Source of the DNA: DASRBO01 sp035653595
GTDB taxonomy: Bacteria; Actinomycetota; Acidimicrobiia; Acidimicrobiales; JAJPHE01
DNA: 64,000 bases
Direction: 5' to 3'
Assembly (NCBI GenBank): GCA_035653595.1
Contig: DASRBO010000041.1
Location: 6,230-70,229, forward strand
Shown here: positions 15,409-24,368 of the stretch, one piece after another
Layout: each line of letters begins with the position of its first letter
Position numbering within the stretch: position 1 is the stretch's first letter
Notes under the pieces: model-generated
What the model was told of the DNA's origin: nothing
Databases searched by the model: none
Seen by the model: only the letters and a program-made list of their open reading frames with translations
Translations under genes and position numbers: made by a program

Positions 15409-18400
15409 TCAGCGCCTGGCCCGGGTCCTTGCCCCGTCGAGGGAGGTGGGCAGGTCGAGGCGGGGCCGCTTGTCCAGCTCGGGCAGCACCGGCCGGTGCC
15501 GGCGCAGGGCCGACATGACCAGAGCAATGGCCCGCTCCAGCTGGGGGTCACGCCCGGCGGCGTAGTCCTGAGGGCGGATGTCGACCTCGTAGTCGGGGTC
15601 CGTGCCGTAGTTCTCGACCTTCCAGCCCACGTCGGAGAACCAGAAGGAGAACTCCGGCTGGGTGACGATGCTGTTGTCCACCAGCAGGTGCCTGGGTGAG
15701 ATCCCGATCACCCCGCCCCAGGTCCGCTTTCCCACCACCGGGCCTATGCCCATCAGCTTGAAGCAGTGGGTGAAGATGTCGCCGTCGGAGCCGGCCTGTT
15801 CGTTGGTGACCGCCACTACCGGCCCCGCCGGTGAGTGCTGCGGGTAGGGCTCGGCCGGTCCCCAGCGCTGCACGTCGTAGCCGATGCGGCGCCTTCCGAG
15901 CTTCTCGAGGATCAGCTGCGACACGTGGCCGCCGCCGTTGAAGCGCACGTCGACGATCAGGCCCTCGTTCTCGACCTCGGACAGGTAGGTGCGGTGGAAC
16001 TCGGAGTAGCCGTGCGCCGACATGTCGGGCACGTGCACGTAGCCGACCCGGCCGCCGGTCTCCTCGTGGACTCGGTCGCGGTTGGTGACGACCCAGTCGC
16101 GGTAGCGCAGGGCGCGCTCGTCGCGCAGCGTCTTCACCGTCACCGTCCGGGGGTTGCGCCCGGAGCGGTCGCCCACCGTCAGGCGCACCGGCAGGCCGGC
16201 CTGGTGCACCAGGGCCCGGCCCGGGGGGACCTCGGCCGACAGCGCGCGGTCGTCCACCGCCAGCAGGGTGTCGCCCTCGGAGATGCCGGCGCCGAGGGAA
16301 TTGAGGGGCGAGTCGGCGTCGTCGCCCCAGCTGTCGCCCCGTGGGATCCGGGCTACGCGCCAGTGTCGGCCATGCCGGTCCCAGGCGAAGTCCGCCCCCA
16401 GGTGACCGACGGCGTAGCCGGGGGCGGGGCGGTAGTCGCCCCCGATCTCGTAGGCGTGGGAGGTGCCGAGCTCGCCTTGCATCTCCCACATGAGGTCGGA
16501 GAACTCGAAGCGGCTCGCCACCTTGTCCACCAGCGGGAGGTAGCGCTCGAGCACCCGGTTCCAGTCGACCCCGGACAGGTCCTCGACCCAGAAGTGGTCG
16601 CGCTGCAGCCGCCATGCCTCCCGCAGCATCTGGGTCCACTCCGACGCCGGGTCGACCGACACCCGCAGGCGGCCCAGGTCGATCCACCCGCTGTGCCGGC
16701 CGGGCCCCTCGGCGTCGGTTTCGGCGTTCGGCTTCTCGCCCGCCTTGACCGCCCGCAGCCGCCGGCCGACGGCGTAGACCAGGGTGCCGTTGTCGGCCGA
16801 CACCCGCATCCAGCTCATCCCGCCGACCAGCACCTCGTGGCGCAACGAGCGGAGGTCGAACATCTCGAGAGAGAAGGTGGCCGGTGCCTCGATGGACCAC
16901 GACCCCTGGCCCAGGGATCCCTGGACCGGGTGGGAGACGAACAGCACCTTGTCCTCGAGGGCGTGCAGCTGCACATAGGTGGCCACGGGCACCGGCAGGG
17001 CGACCACCCGCTCGGACATGCCGGCGAAGTCGATATCGAAGCGGCGCTCGGCGGATCCGTTCGGCGATGGGGACGCCGCCTTGGCGGCGGCCTGCCGGCG
17101 CGGGCTGCGGCCGGCCCGCTTGGCCGGGGACCGGGCGCCGTCGCCGGACCCCTGGCCGGCGGATGGTTCGCCGCCCTTGCCGTCCTCGGCCCCGCCGGCA
17201 GCGGGTGCGCCGGCAGCACCGTCCTTGCCAGTGCCAGTGCCAGTGCCGGCGGCGGCGGCGTCGCCCAGGCCCTTGGGCTCCGGGTCCAGGGGCGAAGTCA
17301 GGTCGGGGCGCAGGGTCACCAGGTAGGGCCGGCCGGTGCGGGGGAACCCCAGGTCGAAATACACGGTGTCGTAGACCGGGTCGAATACCCGGTTCGACAG
17401 GAAGTACAGGTAGCGCCCGGCAGGGTCCCAGCTGGGCGTGTGGTCGGCGAACTCCGCTCTGGTGACCTGGTGGGTCCGGCCCGACTCCGCCTCGGCCACC
17501 TTGATCACGCTGGTGGCCGGGCTGGTGGCGAAGGCGTAGGCGATGAAGCGCCCGTCGCCGGACCAGGTCACCCCGTCGAGGCGGCCGTTGGTGCTCCGGT
17601 CGATGACCCGGACGGAGCCGGAGTCGAGGTCGACCAGCATCAGCTCCCGACGGTGGTTGGCCACCGCCACCACCGCTGCGGTGGGCGACACAACCACCTC
17701 CCCGACGCAGCCGAGGTCGATACCTTCGAAGCGACGGGACGGCGCGGCCGGGTCGGCGCCGAACCGGTACACCTCGAGGGCGTCCTCGCCGCCCTCGTCG
17801 CTGACCGTGACCAGCCCGGACCCGTCACTGAGCCAGGCGGTCAGCCGGTACCGCACCCCGTCGGGCTTGCCGTGCTGGCGCACGGCCTGCTCCCACAGCG
17901 GGAAGCTGAAGAGCTTGCCTCGGGTCTCCACCGCCAGCGAGTGACCCGAAGGGTGCACGGCGAAGTCGGAGAGGTACTCGTCGGCGGCGACGAAGCGACG
18001 GCCCCGCTGGGCCCGGGGGCTGGCCAGGTCCACCTCGACCCGCCGGGCCTCGCTGCCGGGCTCGAGCACCCACAGGTCGGCGGCGTGCTGGTAGACGACG
18101 CGTCGACCGTCGGTGGCCGGGAACCGGACGTAGTACTCGGCGTGGTCGGTGTGGCGGCGCAGGTCGCGCCCGTCCGGGCGGCACGAATAGAGGTTGCCTA
18201 TGCCCTCGTGATCGGAGAGGAACCAGCAGCGGCCGTCCAGCCACATGGGGCCGGCCAGGTTCCCGTCCAGCTCGATCAGCCGGCGGAACCCGCCGTCGCC
18301 CCGGCGGTCGATCCAGAGCTGTCCGGCGGTGCCGCCCCGGTAGCGTTTCCAGCGGGCGGGGTCGGCGGTGTTGCGGCCGATGAGCACGGCCCCGCCGGGC

Positions 18401-18810
18401 CCGAAGGCGACCTCGCGCACCGGGCCGAAGGCCAGGGCCTCAGGCGGGCCGCCGTCGGTCGGCACGGCGTAGGCATGCATCTCCGAGGCGAAGGCCTGGC
18501 CGGCGTCGGTGATGCACAGCACCCGCCCGTCGGGGGCCCAGCCCCGGGTCATGGTGCTGGCGCCGAACCAGGTCAGGCGCCGGGCCGGTCCGCCGGCGGC
18601 CGACATCAGCCACACCTCCGGGTGGTGCTCGTCGCGGCTGGTGTAGGCGATCCACTTGCCGTCGGGCGAGAGCATGGGCCTGCCGGCGTCGCTCAGGGAG
18701 GTGGTCAGCCGGCGGGCGACACCCCCGCCGATGTCGACGGTCCACAGGTCGTCCTCGGACACGAAGACCACCGTGTCGCCGGCGACGGAAGGCTGTCTCA
18801 GGTAGGCCAC
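15409..18810 (-). CDS. tricorn protease homologue (S41 family)
   Basis: 1133 residues. Two beta-propellers cover about residues 1-700 with repeated WD/Tolb-like pieces (LSPDGKWIAYTSRDE, WSGDGRFIAYAF). The C1 domain follows, with HFWVEDLSGVDW carrying the catalytic His, then a PDZ domain (about 800-890) and the C2 domain with the nucleophile in EQAGSDGD (Ser at about 1010) and GKRTWGG. Tricorn cuts peptides released by the proteasome into 2-4-mers. A low-complexity Gly/Ala/Ser/Lys insert (about 515-590) splits the second propeller. GTG 18810 lies 6 bases after TAGCGT, suggesting a leaderless mRNA. Confidence 0.93.
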   Translation of the reverse strand: MAYLRQPSVAGDTVVFVSEDDLWTVDIGGGVARRLTTSLSDAGRPMLSPDGKWIAYTSRDEHHPEVWLMSAAGGPARRLTWFGASTMTRGWAPDGRVLCITDAGQAFASEMHAYAVPTDGGPPEALAFGPVREVAFGPGGAVLIGRNTADPARWKRYRGGTAGQLWIDRRGDGGFRRLIELDGNLAGPMWLDGRCWFLSDHEGIGNLYSCRPDGRDLRRHTDHAEYYVRFPATDGRRVVYQHAADLWVLEPGSEARRVEVDLASPRAQRGRRFVAADEYLSDFAVHPSGHSLAVETRGKLFSFPLWEQAVRQHGKPDGVRYRLTAWLSDGSGLVTVSDEGGEDALEVYRFGADPAAPSRRFEGIDLGCVGEVVVSPTAAVVAVANHRRELMLVDLDSGSVRVIDRSTNGRLDGVTWSGDGRFIAYAFATSPATSVIKVAEAESGRTHQVTRAEFADHTPSWDPAGRYLYFLSNRVFDPVYDTVYFDLGFPRTGRPYLVTLRPDLTSPLDPEPKGLGDAAAAGTGTGTGKDGAAGAPAAGGAEDGKGGEPSAGQGSGDGARSPAKRAGRSPRRQAAAKAASPSPNGSAERRFDIDFAGMSERVVALPVPVATYVQLHALEDKVLFVSHPVQGSLGQGSWSIEAPATFSLEMFDLRSLRHEVLVGGMSWMRVSADNGTLVYAVGRRLRAVKAGEKPNAETDAEGPGRHSGWIDLGRLRVSVDPASEWTQMLREAWRLQRDHFWVEDLSGVDWNRVLERYLPLVDKVASRFEFSDLMWEMQGELGTSHAYEIGGDYRPAPGYAVGHLGADFAWDRHGRHWRVARIPRGDSWGDDADSPLNSLGAGISEGDTLLAVDDRALSAEVPPGRALVHQAGLPVRLTVGDRSGRNPRTVTVKTLRDERALRYRDWVVTNRDRVHEETGGRVGYVHVPDMSAHGYSEFHRTYLSEVENEGLIVDVRFNGGGHVSQLILEKLGRRRIGYDVQRWGPAEPYPQHSPAGPVVAVTNEQAGSDGDIFTHCFKLMGIGPVVGKRTWGGVIGISPRHLLVDNSIVTQPEFSFWFSDVGWKVENYGTDPDYEVDIRPQDYAAGRDPQLERAIALVMSALRRHRPVLPELDKRPRLDLPTSLDGARTRARR

Positions 18811-18865
18811 GGCTGCACGCTACGCAGGCTGGTGCGGGCGCGCCCGGCTCTATAGGGTCCCGGGC

Positions 18866-19666
18866 GTGCCCGACACCGGCGCCGCCGCCCCGGAGACCGC
18901 CGGCCCGGAGACCGAGCAGCTGCGCCTGCTGGCCTTCGAGGCCTGCTTCAACTTCCGCGATCTGGGCGGCTATCCGGCCGCCGACGGTCGCCGGTTGCGC
19001 TGGAGGCAGCTCTACCGCTCCGACACGCTGCACCGGCTGACGGAAGCCGACGCCCGCCGGTTCGCCAACCTCGGGCTGCGCACGGTGATCGACCTGCGCT
19101 CGCGCACGGAGATTGACGACTACGGCCGGCTGTCGGTCGAGCACCCGGGCCTGGCCTGGCATCACCTCCCGATGCTGGACAACGTCAGGCTGGCGCCCCG
19201 CCAGGGGGGCGAGCCCGAGGATGACGAGCCGCCCGAGCCCGGAGCGGTCTACGTCCGCATCGCGGAGGACTTCGGAGCCTCGGTGGCCGGTGCCTTCGAT
19301 CTGCTCACCTCGCTCGGGGCCCTGCCGGCGGTGTTCCACTGCACCTCGGGCAAGGACCGCACGGGCATCATCGCCGCCATGGTTCTGGATCTGGCCGGCG
19401 TCCCCGACGACGTGATCGCCGAGGACTACGCCCTCACCCAGGTCGCGCTGGAGCGGCGCACCCGCTGGATCGAGCAGCACGAGCCGGATTTCGCCGCCTT
19501 CCTGGCCCAGATCCCGCCCGAGCGGCGGGCGGCGACGCCGGAGAAGATCCTCGGCTTCCTTTCCGGCCTGCGGTCCCGCCACGGGTCGGTGGAGGAGTTC
19601 CTGGTGGGACTGGGGATCGAACGGGAGCGCCTCGAGCTGTTCCGCCAGGCGCTGCTCGAGACCTGA
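18866..19666 (+). CDS. tyrosine-protein phosphatase (Y_phosphatase3 family)
   Basis: 266 residues with the P-loop HCTSGKDRTG (about residues 157-166) and the N-terminal NFRDLGGYPAADGRRLRW and LYRSDTLHRLTE motifs of the bacterial PtpB-like family. The general acid and later Asp/Glu motifs are present (YALTQVALERR). Members dephosphorylate Tyr and, in some cases, Ser/Thr or phosphoinositides. There is no signal peptide. It is divergent from the tricorn gene. GTG 18866 sits 9 bases after TATAGG, so the leader is at most a few bases. Confidence 0.9.
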   Translation: MPDTGAAAPETAGPETEQLRLLAFEACFNFRDLGGYPAADGRRLRWRQLYRSDTLHRLTEADARRFANLGLRTVIDLRSRTEIDDYGRLSVEHPGLAWHHLPMLDNVRLAPRQGGEPEDDEPPEPGAVYVRIAEDFGASVAGAFDLLTSLGALPAVFHCTSGKDRTGIIAAMVLDLAGVPDDVIAEDYALTQVALERRTRWIEQHEPDFAAFLAQIPPERRAATPEKILGFLSGLRSRHGSVEEFLVGLGIERERLELFRQALLET

Positions 19667-19738
19667 GCCGGCACGGATCCGGTCCACCGGGTCACCGGTC
19701 CCCGCCGGCCGTCACAGGCCGCCCGTAGGGTCGCCGGG

Positions 19739-20410
19739 GTGAGGCGGTGGCTCGGTGCTCTGGTGCTGGGGGTGCTGGTCTCCGCCTGCTCGAGCGGCCA
19801 GATGGGCGACCGGACGTCGCCGGCGGCGTCGACGAGCGGCCTCGAGCCGACCACCGTCGGCCGGCCAGCCGTCCCGGTGCCGGGTCCGCCCGCCCCCGGC
19901 ACCGCCGGGTCCTCCGCTCCGGCGCCGGCCAGGGCGGTGGGGCTGCCCGATCCGCAGCTCACCCCGGGGGTGGCCGACCCCAGGGTCAGCCAGTCAGACA
20001 TCGACACGACCATCTGCCGCTGGGGGTGGAGCTCGTCGGTCCGGCCGCCGGAGTCCTACACCGAGGCGGTGAAGCGAATGGAGATTGGTGCCGGGGGGAC
20101 CGTCTCCTACCAGGGGGTGACCTACGCCGCTCATGGCTTCGAGCTGGCCGACCCGGCCCCGTCCCACTACGAGCTCGACCATCTGGTCCCGCTGGAGCTG
20201 GGAGGCAGCCCCGCCGACCCGGCCAACCTGTGGCCCGAGTCGTTGGAGGCCCCGGGGGGGCCGGCTCCCGCCGGCACCGGGTCCCAGACCAAGGACCGGG
20301 TGGAGAACGCCGCCCGGGCGGCCGTGTGCTCGGGCCGGATGACCCTGGCGGCGGCCCGTTCGGCCATTTCCTCCGACTGGGAGGCCCTGGGGCGTCAGCT
20401 GGGGGCTTAA
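19739..20410 (+). CDS. lipoprotein with HNH-like domain
   Basis: 223 residues. A lipobox (LVSAC, Cys at about 17) is followed by a Pro/Ala/Thr-rich linker to about residue 70. The C-terminal domain reads TPGVADPRVSQSDIDTTICR, YTEAVKRM, then ELDHLVPLELGGSPADPANL, and ends with an E-N-A-x3-VCSGRMTL helix. The DHLVPLELGG...N pattern is that of HNH nucleases (His as metal-activated base, Asn in the last position), but this small secreted family has no proven nuclease activity. GTG 19739 follows TAGGGT by 7 bases. Confidence 0.7.
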   Translation: MRRWLGALVLGVLVSACSSGQMGDRTSPAASTSGLEPTTVGRPAVPVPGPPAPGTAGSSAPAPARAVGLPDPQLTPGVADPRVSQSDIDTTICRWGWSSSVRPPESYTEAVKRMEIGAGGTVSYQGVTYAAHGFELADPAPSHYELDHLVPLELGGSPADPANLWPESLEAPGGPAPAGTGSQTKDRVENAARAAVCSGRMTLAAARSAISSDWEALGRQLGA

Positions 20411-20481
20411 TCACTGAGGTCGAATGGCCGATACGGGGATGCGGGAATGTTCAGGTGAGCATTCGGCGTTGCAAAGTTGCT

Positions 20482-21420
20482 ATGGCCCAAACTGCTCATC
20501 TGCCCGACCACGACGAGGACCTGGTCCGTCTCTACCTGGCCGACATTGGCCGGCACCCGCTGCTGACCAAGGACGACGAGGCTCGTCTGGGGGCGCTGGT
20601 GGAGGCGGGGGTGCATGCCCGCGACCGGTTGGCCGGCGGCGAGAAGCTGACCGGGGCCGAACGCAACCGCCTGCGCCGGGCCGAGCGCATCGGCGAGCAG
20701 GCGGCGGTCGACTTCGTCAACGCCAACCTCCGGCTGGTGGTGTCCGTGGCCAAGAAGTACCAGTGGTCGGGCCTGCCGCTGCTCGATCTGGTGCAGGAGG
20801 GAAACCTGGGCCTGATCCACGCCGTGGAGAAGTTCGACTACCGCAAGGGCTTCAAGTTCTCCACCTACGCCACCTGGTGGATCCGCCAGTCGATCAGCCG
20901 CGGTATCGCCAACAGCGCCAGGACCATCCGGCTTCCCGTGCACGTGGCCGACCGGGTCGACGCCCTCCGGCGGGCCTCCACCCGCCTCGAGGCCGATCTG
21001 GGCCGCCCCCCGAGCCCGGAGGAGCTGGCCACCGAGCTGGGCTGGGAGGTCGCCCTGGTCGAGGAGGTCACCAGCCTCCCCGGTGAGCCCACCAGCCTCG
21101 ATGCCCCCTTGACCTCCGAGTCCGACGAGGACTTCGGCTACCTGGTGAGGGACGCCTCCGCCGCCGACCCGGCCGAGGAGGCCATGGCCACCCTGGTCCC
21201 CTCGGCGGTCGAAGCCCTGATGCAGGTCCTCGACGACCAGGAGCGCACCGTCCTTCGCCTGCGCTACGGACTCGACGCCGGCCAGCCCCGCACCTTCGTG
21301 GAGACCGGCCGCCTGCTCGACCTTTCCGGCGAGCGGGTCCGCCAGATCGAGAAGCGGGCCATGGGCAAGTTGCGCCAGGTGTCGGCCGAGCGGGCGGCAC
21401 GCGACCTGCTGGCCGCCTGA
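20482..21420 (+). CDS. group-2 sigma-70 factor (SigA/HrdB paralogue)
   Basis: 312 residues from ATG 20482. The frame is open far upstream but without sigma homology. Region 1.2 (DLVRLYLADIGRHPLL), region 2 (NANLRLVVSVAKKYQ, LDLVQEGNLGLIHAVEKFDY, FSTYATWWIRQSI), region 3 (RLPVHVADRVDAL) and region 4 (RTVLRLRYGLD, RVRQIEKRAMGKLR) are complete. The insert between 1.2 and 2.1 is short and region 1.1 is missing, so this is a non-essential group-2 factor and not the housekeeping one. In region 4 an unusual QPRTFVETGRLLDLSGERVR replaces the common TLEEVG form. Its gene stands alone. Confidence 0.93.
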   Translation: MAQTAHLPDHDEDLVRLYLADIGRHPLLTKDDEARLGALVEAGVHARDRLAGGEKLTGAERNRLRRAERIGEQAAVDFVNANLRLVVSVAKKYQWSGLPLLDLVQEGNLGLIHAVEKFDYRKGFKFSTYATWWIRQSISRGIANSARTIRLPVHVADRVDALRRASTRLEADLGRPPSPEELATELGWEVALVEEVTSLPGEPTSLDAPLTSESDEDFGYLVRDASAADPAEEAMATLVPSAVEALMQVLDDQERTVLRLRYGLDAGQPRTFVETGRLLDLSGERVRQIEKRAMGKLRQVSAERAARDLLAA

Positions 21421-21457
21421 CCCGGCGCGGGCAGGAGGGCCGGAGGGGCGCCGCCCC

Positions 21458-22222
21458 TCAGCCCAGCGGGAAGCCTTCGGTCGCCTTCAGGGAGAGATCG
21501 GTCTCGACCACCAGGGCCTCGTAGCCCTCCAGCCCCGCCACCACCGCCAGGCCGTCGGTGCCCGCTGCCAACAGGCCGGTGGCCAGGGCGTCGGCGTCGG
21601 CCAGGTCGGCGCCGACCACCGAGGCCGAAAGCAGCGTGGCGGCCGGCTCGCCGGTGAAGGGGTCGAGCACGTGGTTGCCCCGCTCGTAGGTGCCCGAGGT
21701 GGCCAGGGCCGCGAACCCGTCGGTCAGGGCCGCCACCGCCACCATCCGCTCGGGATGGCGGGGGTCTCGGATGCCGATGCGCCACGGACGCCCCGGCGCC
21801 GGCCGGCCCAGGACGGCCACGTCGCCGCCGGCGTTGACCATGGCCGCCGTCGTCCCGGTCCGCTCCAGCGCCAGCGCCGCCCGTTGGGCGGCCCAGCCCT
21901 TGACCAGCCCGGTGGGATCGACCCCCCCAGGCAGCGCCCACGGGTCGAACCAGCCGGCGGAGAGTCTGCGGGCCCGGCGACACCGCTCCAGCACCTCGGT
22001 GACCTCGGGGGGAGCCTCGGCCAGGCTTATCTCGTTGCGACGCAGCCGGTTCATGGGGCTGTCCGGCTTCCAGGTGCTGAACACCTCGTCGGCCCGGTGC
22101 AGCAGAGCGCAGGCATCCTGGAGGCCCCGGCGCAGCCCGTCGGCGTCGTCACCCCGCACGTCGAAGGACACCACCGTGCCCATGACCGGCTCGGCGTGGC
22201 GGAGCTGGGTGAGCGCCTTCAG
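21458..22222 (-). CDS. apbE: FAD:protein FMN transferase (ApbE)
   Basis: About 254 residues. Family motifs in order are PVMGTVVSF, WFDPWALPGGVDPTGLVKGW, VNAGGDVAVLG, ATSGTYERG, HVLDPFTGEPA and ADALATGL. ApbE moves FMN from FAD onto a Ser/Thr of an exported flavoprotein, here plausibly the product of the preceding gene, which has the acceptor motif. No ATG, GTG or TTG precedes PVMGT in frame except internally (ATG 22183 starts inside the conserved MGT). A CTG at 22222 overlaps the TGA of the upstream gene (CTGA) and is my start. No signal peptide is evident with either start, which is odd for an ApbE. Confidence 0.85.
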   Translation of the reverse strand: MKALTQLRHAEPVMGTVVSFDVRGDDADGLRRGLQDACALLHRADEVFSTWKPDSPMNRLRRNEISLAEAPPEVTEVLERCRRARRLSAGWFDPWALPGGVDPTGLVKGWAAQRAALALERTGTTAAMVNAGGDVAVLGRPAPGRPWRIGIRDPRHPERMVAVAALTDGFAALATSGTYERGNHVLDPFTGEPAATLLSASVVGADLADADALATGLLAAGTDGLAVVAGLEGYEALVVETDLSLKATEGFPLG

Positions 22223-22815
22223 TTCTTCCAGCCGAGCTGGTCGAGGGCCGACTGCAGCGACTGCACGTAGGCGTCGCTGGTGTAGGTGGCCCCGGAGACC
22301 CCGTCGATGTTGGACGACTGGGCCTGCAGGGCCTGGTCGCGCAGCTGGGGGATGGCCTGGCTGTTGATCTCGGCCGAGCGGGGATCGGTGGCCTGGTCGA
22401 CCACGGTGGTGACGTCGACCATGGTGTTGCCTGTGACCTTCACCTTGAGCTGCAGCTCCCCGTAGCGGTAGTAGACGAGCTGGCCGGTGGCGTAACGGGT
22501 GGTCTGGGGGGCGGTGGTGGTGGTCGTGGGGGCCCGGGTGGTCGGTGGGGCGGTGGTGCGGGTGGCGGCCGGGGCGGCGGCCGCTGAGGCGGGCCTGGAC
22601 GGGGCGGTGGTGGGAGTGGCCGCCTGGGGGGATGGCGGGGCGCCCGCCGCCGGCCGGGCCGTCCCCGAGCCGGTCGTGGTCGAGGTTCCCCTGGGACCGT
22701 TGCTCGCCGAGGACCCGGCCGCCACGTTGAGGGCGGATGGCGGGGCGGTGTGGAAGCTGAGCACGATGGCCAGCCCGGCGGCGGTGCCGCCTACGACGTA
22801 GGGGGCGCGTCTCAT
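22219..22815 (-). CDS. exported FMN-binding protein with flavinylation motif
   Basis: 198 residues. An N-terminal membrane anchor or signal (about residues 7-25) is followed by a long Ala/Pro/Thr linker (to about 105). The FMN-binding domain follows, ending in GVSGATYTS (S174-G-A-T177), the ApbE acceptor motif in which Thr177 would carry covalent FMN. The gene abuts the membrane oxidoreductase gene with no gap and overlaps apbE, so the three form one unit for extracytoplasmic electron transfer. The linker would let the flavin domain reach partners outside the membrane. Confidence 0.88.
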   Translation of the reverse strand: MRRAPYVVGGTAAGLAIVLSFHTAPPSALNVAAGSSASNGPRGTSTTTGSGTARPAAGAPPSPQAATPTTAPSRPASAAAAPAATRTTAPPTTRAPTTTTTAPQTTRYATGQLVYYRYGELQLKVKVTGNTMVDVTTVVDQATDPRSAEINSQAIPQLRDQALQAQSSNIDGVSGATYTSDAYVQSLQSALDQLGWKN

Positions 22816-24231
22816 CTAGAAGGCGAACTCCTCGCGGTGTATCTGCTCGGCAGGGGTGCCGGCGGCGCGCAGTGCGGCGACGAGGCGATCGCTGAAGCCA
22901 TCGGGGCCGCAGACATAGGCGTCCCGCTGGTGAAGGTCCGGCACCAGGGTGGACAGGGCGGCGGCGTCGGTGCGCACGGTGTGGCGGTCCCCGACCAGTT
23001 GGTGCAGACGCCCCCGGCGGGCCTTGACCAGTGCGGCGACCTCGTCGCGCAGGACCAGATCCTCGGGGCGGGAGGCCCGAAGCACGACCTCGACGTCGAC
23101 GCCAGCGGGCAGGTCCTCCAGCAGGGCGCGCACCGGGGTGACCCCGACCCCGGCGGCGACCAGCAGCACCCGGTCGCCGGTGCGGGAGTGGCGGGTGAAG
23201 GCGCCGTAGGGGCCTTCGATGGCCACGAAGGTGCCGGGCCGGAGGCTTCCCAGGGAGCGGCTGTGGTCGCCCAGGTCCTTGACCGTCACCCGCAGGTAGG
23301 GCGGCCGGGGCAGGGCGGACAGCGAGTAGGGATGGGCCTGCCACCAGAAGCCGGGCTTGAGGAAGCGCCACTGGAAGAACTGGCCGCCGGAAACGGCCAG
23401 GCGCTCGAGGTGCTCGCCGGCGCACACCACCGAATAGACGCCCGGTCCCTCCTGGCGGACGTCGACCACCCGCAGGCGGTGGTAGAGGCTGCGCCACAGC
23501 GGTACACCGATGCGCCACAGCAGCACGGTGCCCACCACCGCGCCCCACATCGACGCCCACCACAGCCGGGCCAGCGGATGGCCGACGAAGGACGCCCCGT
23601 TGGCCAGCTGGTGGGAGAAGGCCAGGGCCAGGGCGAGGTAGGTGTAGAGGTGGACCGTCCACCACGTCTCGTAGCGCAGCCGGCGCCGGGCCCGCCGGTA
23701 GGAGCTGACGCCGACGGCGATCAGCAGGCCGAAGGCGACGGTGGCGGCCAGGACGTCGGGGTAGCTGTCCAGCAGGGTGTAGGCCTGGTGTAGCACCCCG
23801 CTGCGGTCGAGGGCGGCGTAGCCGACCGTGATCAGCACGGCATGCAGCCCGATCAGCACGATGGGCCAGCCTCCGATGCGGCGGTGCCAGGCCACGATGC
23901 GGTCCTGGCCCACCGCCCGCTCCAGCACCGGCAGGCGGGCCACCAGCAGCACCATGACCAGCATGAGGTAGGCGCCCAGCAGCCCGGACAGCCGGCCGGC
24001 GGCGGTGGCCCAGCCGCCGGCGGCGGCGAGGGAGCCCTTGGACTCGGCGGTGACGGCGGTGCCGATGGTCGCCCCCAGGCCGATGCCGGCCAGGGTCAGC
24101 ACCGCCGTCGCCATGCCCTGGCGGGGGGCGGGACCGGGGCGGTGCCGCACGGCGCGTCGGCCGCCCGGCCCGTCGCCGGCAGCGCCGAGCCTGCTCCGGG
24201 CAGCGACGTTCCTGGCCGCCGTCGAACTCAT
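22816..24231 (-). CDS. ferric-reductase-like membrane FNR protein
   Basis: 471 residues from ATG 24231, chosen for its GGGAGG site 10 bases upstream. Residues about 45-270 hold six to seven membrane helices of the ferric-reductase-like domain, with His residues in WHRRIGGW, GLHAVL and VHLYTYLALALAFSH that can bind two b hemes. The cytoplasmic part is a ferredoxin-NADP reductase: HPYSLSA for FAD, GVGVTPVRALL for NAD(P) and YVCGPDGF near the end. It should move electrons from NAD(P)H across the membrane to the flavinylated partner. The operon is divergent from a response regulator gene. Confidence 0.88.
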   Translation of the reverse strand: MSSTAARNVAARSRLGAAGDGPGGRRAVRHRPGPAPRQGMATAVLTLAGIGLGATIGTAVTAESKGSLAAAGGWATAAGRLSGLLGAYLMLVMVLLVARLPVLERAVGQDRIVAWHRRIGGWPIVLIGLHAVLITVGYAALDRSGVLHQAYTLLDSYPDVLAATVAFGLLIAVGVSSYRRARRRLRYETWWTVHLYTYLALALAFSHQLANGASFVGHPLARLWWASMWGAVVGTVLLWRIGVPLWRSLYHRLRVVDVRQEGPGVYSVVCAGEHLERLAVSGGQFFQWRFLKPGFWWQAHPYSLSALPRPPYLRVTVKDLGDHSRSLGSLRPGTFVAIEGPYGAFTRHSRTGDRVLLVAAGVGVTPVRALLEDLPAGVDVEVVLRASRPEDLVLRDEVAALVKARRGRLHQLVGDRHTVRTDAAALSTLVPDLHQRDAYVCGPDGFSDRLVAALRAAGTPAEQIHREEFAF

Positions 24232-24303
24232 GACCCCGATCCTCCCATTCGCACCTGTCGGCTTCATGAAGGACACCTGGGAGCCTGCTGGGGACGCCCG
24301 GCC

Positions 24304-24330
24304 CGGGTCACCGCCGCTCCGGGTCACCGG
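24304..24330. promoter_or_regulatory. tandem CGGGTCACCG repeats in a divergent promoter region
   Basis: CGGGTCACCG occurs at 24304-24313 and again at 24320-24329, a 16-base period. It lies between the flavoprotein operon and the response regulator gene. Direct repeats of this kind are typical OmpR-family binding sites, which is an inference here. Confidence 0.4.
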
Positions 24331-24368
24331 CGCCCCGATGTCGGCCCCGTCGGCACTACAAATGTGCC

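Noticed and set aside
17231..17260. Short CCAGTG tandem repeats
   Set aside because: They encode a Gly-Thr run inside the tricorn insert and are too few and short for a CRISPR or regulatory repeat.
15835..18855. A 1006-codon open frame on the plus strand
   Set aside because: It is the mirror of the tricorn gene. GC-rich coding sequence leaves the antisense frame open, and the translation is His/Gly/Gln-rich with no domain.
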